From NCBI RefSeq assembly GCF_000425105.1, contig NZ_AULD01000005.1, positions 248,001-312,000 of the forward strand: a DNA stretch of 64,000 nt, given 5' to 3'. This document shows positions 57,922-64,000 of this stretch, one piece after another; positions within the stretch are counted from its first letter, which is position 1, and every line of letters starts with the position of its first letter. The notes below the pieces were generated by a model. It ran no database searches. It saw nothing but the letters and a program-made list of their open reading frames with translations, and had not been told where the DNA came from. Source of the DNA: Agrococcus lahaulensis DSM 17612. Lineage in GTDB: Bacteria > Actinomycetota > Actinomycetes > Actinomycetales > Microbacteriaceae. The position numbers and the translations under genes are program-made.

Positions 57922-58817
57922 CCGCCATCGTCACCACCGACCTCGCCAAGCGCTACGCCGAGGTCAACGCCCTCGACGGCGTGACGCTCGCCCTCGAGGA
58001 GCACCGCATCCACGGCCTCCTCGGCCGCAACGGCGCCGGCAAGACCACGCTCATGAAGCTGCTCACCGGCCAGGTGTTCGCCTCGAGCGGCTCGATGGAG
58101 GTGCTCGGCGGCAACCCGGTCGAGAACGTCGACGTGCTCTCGCAGACGGCGTTCATCCAGGAGAGCCAGAAGTACCCCGACACCTTCCGGCCGATCGACG
58201 TGCTCCGCATCGCGGCGGGCGCCTACCCCAAGTGGGACCAGGCCTACGCCGACCGGCTCGTCGAGCGGTTCCAGCTGCCGACGAAGCGCCTCATCAAGAA
58301 GCTCTCGCGCGGCCAGCTCTCGGGCATCGGCATCGTCGTCGGGCTCGCGTCGCGAGCGCCGCTGACGTTCTTCGACGAGCCCTACCTCGGCCTCGACGCC
58401 GTCGCGCGCCGCATGTTCTACGACGAGCTGCTGCACGACTTCGCCGAGCACCCGCGCACGGTCGTGCTCTCGACGCACCACATCGACGAGGTCGCGAACC
58501 TGCTCGAGCACGTCGTGATCCTCGACCAGGGCAAGGTGCTCCTCGACGCCGACACCGACGAGCTGCACGACGCGGCGCTCACCGTCTCGGGCCGAGCGGA
58601 CGACGTGGATGCGTTCCTCGCCGGCCGCGAGCCGCTCGAGCACACCCGGCTCGGCTCCCTCGCGACCGCGACGCTCGCCGCGCGCGACGGCGACGAGCGC
58701 GCCGCGCGCGAGGCGGGTCTCGACATCTCGCCCGTCTCCCTCCAGGCGCTGTTCGTGCACCTCACGACCGCCAACGCATCCGCCACCGACCCCGCGACCC
58801 CGGTCGCGACTGCTTGA
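57918..58817 (+). CDS. ABC transporter ATP-binding protein (YtrB-like)
   Basis: 299 residues. Walker A GRNGAGKTT, signature LSRGQLSGIGIVVGLA, Walker B LTFFDEPYLGLD, H-loop STHHIDE. Pairs with the permease that follows. The signature LSRGQ and LIKKLSRGQLSG are typical of the YtrB/YtrE group of antibiotic-response exporters. Start overlaps the regulator stop (ATGA). Confidence 0.93.
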   Translation: MTAIVTTDLAKRYAEVNALDGVTLALEEHRIHGLLGRNGAGKTTLMKLLTGQVFASSGSMEVLGGNPVENVDVLSQTAFIQESQKYPDTFRPIDVLRIAAGAYPKWDQAYADRLVERFQLPTKRLIKKLSRGQLSGIGIVVGLASRAPLTFFDEPYLGLDAVARRMFYDELLHDFAEHPRTVVLSTHHIDEVANLLEHVVILDQGKVLLDADTDELHDAALTVSGRADDVDAFLAGREPLEHTRLGSLATATLAARDGDERAAREAGLDISPVSLQALFVHLTTANASATDPATPVATA

Positions 58818-58828
58818 GAGGAGTGACC

Positions 58829-59569
58829 GTGCGCATCCGCAACGTCATCCAGCTCCACACCGTCAACCGCATGCAGGCCTTCGGCTGGCCGCTGCTGATC
58901 ATGCTCGTGTCGCTCGCGATCGTGCTCGTGATCGGCGGACTCGTGATCAACGTCGCGACCTCCCAGGGCGCGGAGTCGCTCACCGAGGCCCGGCAGGGCA
59001 TGAACACCGGCATGATGTTCAACGGCGCGATCTTCGCGCTGCTCGGGCCGCTCATCGGCTTCGGCTTCACCGCGATGGGGCAGTACTTCCCGCTCGCGCT
59101 CGGCCTGGGCCTCACGCGGCGCGAGTTCGCCACCGGCACCGTGCTCGTGTTCGTCTTCAACGCCGCCTTCTACGCCGTCATCGTCACGGTCGGCAAGGTC
59201 ATCGAGGTCGCGACCGGCGGCTACGGGCTCGGCGTGCGCTTCTTCGACGTCGTCTACACCGGCGTCGGCGAGTGGTGGCAGACACTCATCCAGACCTTCA
59301 TCCTCATCCTGGGCGTCGCGCTCGTCGGTGCGGCGATCACCACCGCCTTCCACCGCTGGGGCCAGCCGTTCCTCTGGGTCTTCTGGATCGCGCTCGCCGT
59401 CGTCGTCGTCGGGGTCCTCGCCGGTGCGCTGCTCTCGGAGGGCTTCCGCCGCCTCGTCGTCGACGTCGCCGCGATGGGCTGGGTGCCATGGATGGTCGTG
59501 GCCGCCGGCATCGGTGCCATCGGCGGCGCGATCTGGCTCGCGCTCGTGCGACGGGCGCAGGCTCGGTAG
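58829..59569 (+). CDS. ABC transporter permease of the Ytr-like operon
   Basis: 246 residues with six predicted helices, beginning VRIRNVIQLHTVNRMQAFGWPLLIMLVSLAIVLVIGGL. No ATPase motif. Third gene of the GntR-ATPase-permease operon. GTG 58829 preceded by GAGAGGAG. Followed by a strong bidirectional terminator. Confidence 0.88.
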   Translation: MRIRNVIQLHTVNRMQAFGWPLLIMLVSLAIVLVIGGLVINVATSQGAESLTEARQGMNTGMMFNGAIFALLGPLIGFGFTAMGQYFPLALGLGLTRREFATGTVLVFVFNAAFYAVIVTVGKVIEVATGGYGLGVRFFDVVYTGVGEWWQTLIQTFILILGVALVGAAITTAFHRWGQPFLWVFWIALAVVVVGVLAGALLSEGFRRLVVDVAAMGWVPWMVVAAGIGAIGGAIWLALVRRAQAR

Positions 59570-59591
59570 CAGCAGCCTCGGGGCGCAGCGA

Positions 59592-59635
59592 GAGGGCCCG
59601 CCCGCGAGTCGACTCCGACTCGTGGGCGGGCCCTC
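59592..59635. terminator. Bidirectional terminator
   Basis: GAGGGCCCGCCCGCGAGTCG (59592-59611) pairs with CGACTCGTGGGCGGGCCCTC (59616-59635) at 19 of 20 positions, four-base loop. Lies between the convergent permease gene and the small gene at 59645. Confidence 0.85.
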
Positions 59636-59644
59636 TTCGCGACT

Positions 59645-59827
59645 TCAGCCGAGCGGGTCCGCCTGCTGCGGGAGGCCGCCGGGCGGCTGCTCGCCGGCAT
59701 CGAGGTGCCGCGTCGTGCCGGGCACATCGGCGTCGCCCTTCGGCTCGATCCCCTCGCCCACCGGAGGGATGGCGTGGGCCTCCTCCGGGATCGCGGTCAT
59801 CGAGCCCGTCTGGGGCGCGTCCGTCAT
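59645..59827 (-). CDS. Small hypothetical protein
   Basis: 60 residues, polar and low in complexity: TDAPQTGSMTAIPEEAHAIPPVGEGIEPKGDADVPGTTRHLDAG, ending QQADPLG. ATG 59827 with AAGGAGTTCC upstream. No family recognised; resembles in character the two small acidic proteins flanking the photolyase gene. Confidence 0.68.
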   Translation of the reverse strand: MTDAPQTGSMTAIPEEAHAIPPVGEGIEPKGDADVPGTTRHLDAGEQPPGGLPQQADPLG

Positions 59828-59951
59828 CTGGAACTCCTTCCAGCTGCGCGGGCGGCACCGGCTGGCGCCGCTGGTTCCGCATCCGACAGTCTCGTACCCC
59901 AACCTGGTGGGCGACTGTGGAGCGCTCCAGAGGTTCCGCCGACTCCGTCCG

Positions 59952-60233
59952 TCAGGGCTGCGCGACCGCGCCGTCGTCGCTCGCGCCGTCCTGCACCACC
60001 TGGCCGGCGCCGCCGAGCTCCGGCCCCGTCGCGCCCTCGGCGGGAGCGCCGGAACCCGCGAGCGGGTCGTCGCTCCCGCCACTCACCGGGCGCTCGGCGC
60101 CGGTGGGCGAGCTCCCGTCGAGCGCCTCGTCGAGCGCGTCCTGCGACTCGGCCGCGACCTGCTGCTCCCCGCCGTCGTGCTCCGCGCCGGTCGTGCCGCC
60201 GGGCTGCAGTCCGTCATCCGTCGCATCCGTCAT
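59952..60233 (-). CDS. Small acidic low-complexity protein
   Basis: 93 residues, rich in Gly, Asp, Glu and Ala (DDGLQPGGTTGAEHDGGEQQ, ESQDALDEALDGSS, PEGDP-like repeats) and predicted disordered. ATG 60233 with GGGAGATCCC upstream. Downstream of the photolyase gene on the same strand. Function unknown. Confidence 0.65.
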   Translation of the reverse strand: MTDATDDGLQPGGTTGAEHDGGEQQVAAESQDALDEALDGSSPTGAERPVSGGSDDPLAGSGAPAEGATGPELGGAGQVVQDGASDDGAVAQP

Positions 60234-60352
60234 CGGGATCTCCCTCGCTCCGAGCGGGCGACGCCGGGCGGCACCGCTGCCTCCGCTCCCACGAGTCTCG
60301 CCCTCGCACCTGGGCCGCGACTGTGCGGGCGGCGCGCGCTGCCGCTCGCGCG

Positions 60353-61702
60353 TCACCCCGAGACGGCCGCGAGTCGGTCGAGCGCCTCGCGCCGCTCGGC
60401 GGCGTGGTCGACGATGCGCTCCGGGTAGCCGTGCGCGAGGCCGTCCGGCACCTTCCACGGCTCGTGCACCGCGGCACCGGGGATGTGGCGCAGCTCCGGC
60501 ACCCAGCGGCGCACGTAGTCGCCGTCCGGGTCGTAGCGCTGGCCCTGCAACACGGGGTTGAAGACGCGGAAGTACGGCGCCGCGTCGGTGCCCGTACCGG
60601 CCGTCCACTGCCAGCCGTGGCTGTTCGAGGCGAGGTCGCCGTCGGCGAGGTGCTCGAGGAAGAAGCGCGCGCCGTAGGGCCACCACACGTGCAGGTCCTT
60701 CGTCAGGAAGCTCGCGGTCACCATCCGCACCCGGTTGTGCATCCATCCCTCGGCGAGCAGCTGCCGCATGCCGGCGTCGACGAACGGGAAGCCCGTGCGC
60801 CCCGCGCACCACGCCCCGAAGAGCGGGCCCGGCTCGTCGTAGGCGATGCCGCGCAGCTGCGCGCCGAGGTCGCGCCAGGCGGAGCCCGGATGGTGGAGCA
60901 GCACGTCGGCGTAGAACTCGCGCCAGGCGAGCTCGGCCTGGAAGCGCTTGAGGGAGCGCTGCGCCGCCCTGCTGCGGCGCGGCGCGACCGCGTCGAGGTC
61001 GGCGAGCAGCGTGCGCGGGTGCACGGTGCCGAGCTTGAGCGCGATCGAGAGCCGCGAGGTGCCGTCGAGGTCGGGCCGGTCGCGCGCGGCGTCGTAGTCG
61101 TCGATCGGCCCGTCGAGGAACGTCGCCCAGCGCTCGAGCGCGCCCTCCTCGCTCGCCCACGAGAGCTCGGCGCTCGTCTCGGGCGGCTCGGGCAGCGGCT
61201 CCCCCTCGACGTGCCGCACCCAGCTCGGGCTCGGCCGCTCGGCGGGCGCGCGCCAGCCGTGCTCGAGCCACGCCCGGGAGAAGGGCGTGAACACGCGGAA
61301 CGGCGAGCCGTCGCCCTTCCGCACCCGCCCGGGCGACACGGCGTAGGGCGATCCGGTCGCGACGAGCGGCACGTCGAGCGCCGCCTCGACGCGCGCGTCG
61401 CGCCGCCGCCCGTACGGGGTCGACTCGCTCGAGACGTGCACCGCATCCGCCCCTGCCTCGCGCACGAGGGAGGGGATGACCTCCTCGGGCCGCCCGGATC
61501 GCACCACGAGCGCGCCGTCGGTCGCCTCGAGCAGCGCGCGGAGCGCCGTGCGGAGCGCCGCGGCGCGGGCGGCGCCCGCGCCCGCGAACGCCGGGTCGGC
61601 GACGAAGACCGGCAGCACCTCGCCCGCGGCGGCCGCGGCGACGAGCGCGGGGTGGTCGCGCACGCGCAGGTCGCGGCGGAACCAGACGACCTGGGCGGCC
61701 AT
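60353..61702 (-). CDS. phr: Deoxyribodipyrimidine photolyase
   Basis: 449 residues. N-terminal photolyase alpha/beta domain (VVWFRRDLRVRDHPALVAAAAAGEVLPVFV) that holds the antenna, and C-terminal FAD domain with WREFYADVLLHHPG, GFPFVDAGMRQLLAEGWMHNRVRMVTASFLTKDLHVWWPYGARFF and DLASNSHGWQWTAGTGTDAAPYFRVFNP. Uses blue light to split cyclobutane pyrimidine dimers. Flanked on both sides by small acidic genes on the same strand. Confidence 0.94.
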   Translation of the reverse strand: MAAQVVWFRRDLRVRDHPALVAAAAAGEVLPVFVADPAFAGAGAARAAALRTALRALLEATDGALVVRSGRPEEVIPSLVREAGADAVHVSSESTPYGRRRDARVEAALDVPLVATGSPYAVSPGRVRKGDGSPFRVFTPFSRAWLEHGWRAPAERPSPSWVRHVEGEPLPEPPETSAELSWASEEGALERWATFLDGPIDDYDAARDRPDLDGTSRLSIALKLGTVHPRTLLADLDAVAPRRSRAAQRSLKRFQAELAWREFYADVLLHHPGSAWRDLGAQLRGIAYDEPGPLFGAWCAGRTGFPFVDAGMRQLLAEGWMHNRVRMVTASFLTKDLHVWWPYGARFFLEHLADGDLASNSHGWQWTAGTGTDAAPYFRVFNPVLQGQRYDPDGDYVRRWVPELRHIPGAAVHEPWKVPDGLAHGYPERIVDHAAERREALDRLAAVSG

Positions 61703-61711
61703 CGTCAGCGG

Positions 61712-61957
61712 CTACGAGTCGCTCGGCGTCAGCTCGCCGTCGTCGCTCTCGCGCTCCATGCCGCCGCGCTCGCCGCCCGCACCCTGCTCCTCGGCGGCGT
61801 CCTCCGCCGCCGTGCCGTGCATGGAGTCCGCGACCTGCGCCCGCCCGTGCGGCTCGTCGGCCTCGCCGGCCGGCCACTCGGCGGCGCCGAGGCTCGCGTC
61901 GCTCGCGGCGGGGTCGACGGCCTCGACGCCGTCTCCGGGTTGCGTGGTGTCGGGCAT
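61712..61957 (-). CDS. Small acidic low-complexity protein
   Basis: 81 residues, acidic and Gly/Ala rich: PDTTQPGDGVEAVDPAASDASLGAAEWPAGEADEPHGRAQ, ending ESDDGELTPSDS. ATG 61957 with CGGAGGAC upstream; its stop is 9 bases before the photolyase start. Probably cotranscribed with phr. Function unknown. Confidence 0.66.
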   Translation of the reverse strand: MPDTTQPGDGVEAVDPAASDASLGAAEWPAGEADEPHGRAQVADSMHGTAAEDAAEEQGAGGERGGMERESDDGELTPSDS

Positions 61958-62085
61958 CCGTCCTCCGATCCTCGAGCGGCGCCGCGGCGCCGCGTGTGTC
62001 GAGCAGTCTTCCCGCCGCGGCTGGGACGGCACTGGACGTCTCGCGCGGCGATGCTCGCGCATCCGGATACTGCGAGGATGGATGC

Positions 62086-63150
62086 GTGCAGATGCTCCAC
62101 GACGCTGACCTCCGCGGCTTCGCCTCCGACAACTACTCCGGCGTGCATCCCGAGGTGCTGGACGCGATCGCGGCAGCGAACGGCGGCCACCAGACCGCCT
62201 ACGGCGCCGATGCCTTCACCGCGCGCCTGCAGGAGGTCGTGCGCGAGCACTTCGGCGAGGCGGCCGAGGCGTTCCCCGTCTTCAACGGCACGGGCGCGAA
62301 CGTGCTCGCGCTGCAGGCGCTCCTGCCCCGCTGGGGCGCGGTCGTCTCGGCGAAGACGGCCCACATCAACGTCGACGAGGGCGGCGCGCCCGAGCGGGTC
62401 GGCGGCATCAAGCTGCTCACCGTGCCGACGCCCGATGGCAAGCTGACCCCCGAGCTCATCGACCTCGAGGCGTGGGGCTGGGGCGACGAGCACCGCGCGC
62501 AGCCGCTCGCGGTCTCGATCACGCAGTCGACCGAGCTCGGCACGCTCTACACGGCCGACGAGATCCGCGCGATCGCCGATCACGTGCACGCGCGCGGCAT
62601 GCTCCTGCACATGGACGGCGCCCGGCTCGCGAACGCCGCGGTCGCGCTCGACACGCCGCTGCGGGCGTTCACGACCGACGCGGGCGTCGACATCCTCTCG
62701 CTCGGCGGCACGAAGAACGGCGCGATGGGGGCCGAGGCGGTCGTCGTGCTCTCGGCGCGCGCGAGCGAGCAGCGCGTCGGCGAGGCGCTCGTCTACCTGC
62801 GCAAGCTCAACATGCAGCTCGCCTCGAAGATGCGCTTCATCTCGGCGCAGCTCGTCGCGCTCTACGACGGCGACCTGTGGCGGCGCAACGCCGAGCACGC
62901 GAACGCGATGGCCGCGCGGCTCCGCGCCGCGGTCGAGGACGTGCCGGGCGTCTCGTTCGCCTACCCGACGCAGTCGAACGGCGTCTTCGCCCGGCTGCCC
63001 GAGGGCGTCGCCGACCGGGTGCGCGAGCGCTTCTTCTTCTACGACTGGGACCGCGCCGCCCGCGAGGTGCGCTGGATGTGCACGTGGGACACGACCGAGG
63101 ACGACGTGGATGCGCTCGCTCGCGCCGTGCGGGAGGCCGCGGGCGCGTAA
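62086..63150 (+). CDS. ltaE: Low-specificity L-threonine aldolase
   Basis: 354 residues, PLP enzyme splitting L-threonine or allo-threonine to glycine and acetaldehyde. Signatures: FASDNYSGVHPEVLDAIAAANGGHQTAYGAD, NGTGANVLAL, MDGARLANAAVAL and the PLP lysine in SLGGTKNGAMGAEAVV. GTG 62086 used; ATG 62092 is an alternative two codons on. GATACT and GAGG lie upstream. Divergent from phr and the small acidic gene. Confidence 0.93.
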   Translation: MQMLHDADLRGFASDNYSGVHPEVLDAIAAANGGHQTAYGADAFTARLQEVVREHFGEAAEAFPVFNGTGANVLALQALLPRWGAVVSAKTAHINVDEGGAPERVGGIKLLTVPTPDGKLTPELIDLEAWGWGDEHRAQPLAVSITQSTELGTLYTADEIRAIADHVHARGMLLHMDGARLANAAVALDTPLRAFTTDAGVDILSLGGTKNGAMGAEAVVVLSARASEQRVGEALVYLRKLNMQLASKMRFISAQLVALYDGDLWRRNAEHANAMAARLRAAVEDVPGVSFAYPTQSNGVFARLPEGVADRVRERFFFYDWDRAAREVRWMCTWDTTEDDVDALARAVREAAGA

Positions 63151-63171
63151 GCGCACCGCGGGCAGACGGCT

Positions 63172-63203
63172 CGAGGCCCCGGCGGTGCTCCGCCGGGGCC
63201 TCG
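63172..63203. terminator. Bidirectional terminator
   Basis: CGAGGCCCCGGCGG (63172-63185) pairs perfectly over 14 bp with CCGCCGGGGCCTCG (63190-63203), loop TGCT. Between the convergent threonine aldolase and DUF3618 genes. Confidence 0.85.
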
Positions 63204-63219
63204 GTCCGTCGTCCGCGAC

Positions 63220-63861
63220 TCAGGAGCCGGACTGGCCCTGCACGCGGTCGCGCGCCTGCTCCGCGTCGGACTTCACGTCGCCCGCGGCGCCCTGCGCCTC
63301 GTCCTTGACGTGCTCCCCGGCGCTCTGCGCGGTCTCCTTGAGGTTCTGCGCCGCCTCCTGGGCGGGCTCCTTGAGGTTGTCGGCAGCCTCCTTGGCGACG
63401 TCCTTCGCGCCCTCCATGAGCGGCTCCGCGCCCTCCTTCACCTTCTGGGCGGCCTGCTTCTCCGGCTCGCTCGCGGGGATGAGGGAGGCGATGAGCGCGC
63501 CGACGCCGAAGGCGATGAGGCCGACGGCGAGGGGGTTACCCTTCGCCTTCCGCACGGCCATGTCGGCGCCGTGGCGGACGCTGTCGCCGGCGTTCGAGAC
63601 CGTGCCGCGCACGTTCTCGCCCATGTGGCCGACCGCTCCGCGGACGTCGTGGCCGGCCTGGCCGACGACGCCGTGGTCGCTGCTGTCATCAGAGCCGAAC
63701 AGTCGCTCCTTCACGGCGTTCACCTTGCCCTTCACTCGCTCGGTCTCCCGGCCGACGATGCCGCTCGGCGACACCTTCTCGGCCAGCGCGTCGACGTCCC
63801 CGCTCACGCTCTCGCGCGTGCGATCAATCCGCGCGCGGATCTCCTCGGGTGTCTCGGTCAT
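63220..63861 (-). CDS. DUF3618 envelope protein with LEA-like tail
   Basis: 213 residues. N-terminal DUF3618 (TPEEIRARIDRTRESVSGDVDALAEKVSP), one membrane helix (about 113-131, GNPLAVGLIAFGVGALIASLIP) and a C-terminal amphipathic repeat region (about 135-213) of KEAADNLKEP, QEAAQNLKET, GEHVKDEAQ type with heptad/11-mer character as in LEA-like stress proteins. AAGGAGGAG precedes ATG 63861. Start overlaps the stop of the holin-like gene upstream, the usual DUF1469-DUF3618 pair. Confidence 0.88.
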   Translation of the reverse strand: MTETPEEIRARIDRTRESVSGDVDALAEKVSPSGIVGRETERVKGKVNAVKERLFGSDDSSDHGVVGQAGHDVRGAVGHMGENVRGTVSNAGDSVRHGADMAVRKAKGNPLAVGLIAFGVGALIASLIPASEPEKQAAQKVKEGAEPLMEGAKDVAKEAADNLKEPAQEAAQNLKETAQSAGEHVKDEAQGAAGDVKSDAEQARDRVQGQSGS

Positions 63862-64000
63862 CGGTTCTCCTCCTTGGTGTGCAGTGCGTCTGGGATGTGC
63901 TTGACGGAGTCGACCGTCTCGGGCATGGGCTCGACCTCCTTGAGGGCCTTGCGACCCATGACGTAGAGGACCGCCGCGACGATCGCCCACAGGACGCCGA
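63858..64000 (-). CDS. Phage-holin-family (DUF1469) membrane protein, C-terminal part
   Basis: The last 47 codons are visible; the 5' part lies beyond the window. Sequence GVLWAIVAAVLYVMGRKALKEVEPMPETVDSVKHIPDALH has the end of a membrane helix and the GRKALKE block of the DUF1469/putative holin superfamily, found next to DUF3618 genes in Actinobacteria. Despite the name it is not phage-derived here. Stop overlaps the next start (ATGA). Confidence 0.75.
   Translation of the reverse strand, partial: GVLWAIVAAVLYVMGRKALKEVEPMPETVDSVKHIPDALHTKEENR

Noticed and set aside
59705-62446. A plus-strand open frame of over 900 codons opposite the photolyase region
   Set aside because: It is antisense to phr and the small acidic genes, has Arg/Ala/Pro-biased composition and no domain; it results from the high GC content, like many other long shadow frames here (for example 83-2026 and 39692-40654).
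63858-64000. Prophage remnant because of a holin-like gene
   Set aside because: The DUF1469-DUF3618 pair is a standard chromosomal envelope pair in Actinobacteria and no phage structural or lysis genes are present.

Overview
The window is very GC-rich, dense, mostly plus/minus alternating gene blocks with short intergenic gaps, strong GC bias at third codon positions, frequent GTG starts and many genes whose -10 box sits 5-7 bases before the start codon. The gene families (DUF222/HNH 13E12-type protein, DUF3516 helicase, cell-wall-binding repeat 2 protein, mycothiol-type ArsC, CsoR-family regulator, SDR with zinc ribbon) point to an Actinomycetota chromosome, most likely the family Microbacteriaceae. 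No rRNA, tRNA, CRISPR array, transposase or integrase was found.

Layout. 1-4.4 kb: a cut-off helicase, a hicA-hicB toxin-antitoxin pair, and an unusual short-chain dehydrogenase behind two 51-bp palindromes. 4.4-11.6 kb: LapA-type membrane protein, M18 aminopeptidase, glycosyltransferase, then a sulfide/persulfide-response module: a CstR-like regulator divergent from two tiny Cys-rich paralogues, a metallo-beta-lactamase/rhodanese persulfide enzyme, thioredoxin and a small membrane protein; then NhaA. 11.9-20.4 kb: a haem-oxygenase-like iron enzyme coupled to a CDGSH protein, AlkD-like repair, a CDF transporter coupled to a lipoprotein, zinc alcohol dehydrogenase, a membrane-anchored HNH protein, and SulP divergent from a MerR regulator. 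20.5-30.3 kb: catabolic block with aminotransferase, semialdehyde dehydrogenase and alanine dehydrogenase in one operon, LysR and GntR regulators, an MFS importer divergent from an amidohydrolase and an SDR.

30.3-42.4 kb: NERD-type helicase interrupted in frame by a palindromic repeat, RidA, GIY-YIG protein, then a SAM-I riboswitch in front of an MFS transporter and an LLM flavin monooxygenase. A compositionally foreign block (about 36.34-39.61 kb) follows, holding a C5-cytosine methyltransferase, a convergent overlapping SinI/AvaII-like endonuclease and an EVE-DUF3883 fusion. It separates the riboswitch genes from metNIQ.

42.5-64 kb: DUF222/HNH protein, MFS exporter, small hypotheticals, a two-component system whose halves are separated by a cell-wall-binding protein, an ars module with a 21-residue Cys-rich peptide and hairpin before arsC, an ArsR/SRPBCC/MBL operon, a cluster of palindromic repeats, an ABC-2 exporter, an Erm methyltransferase behind a 12-codon leader peptide and alternative hairpins, a YtrA-type GntR/ABC operon, photolyase flanked by small acidic proteins, L-threonine aldolase, and a DUF3618/holin-like envelope pair running off the right edge.
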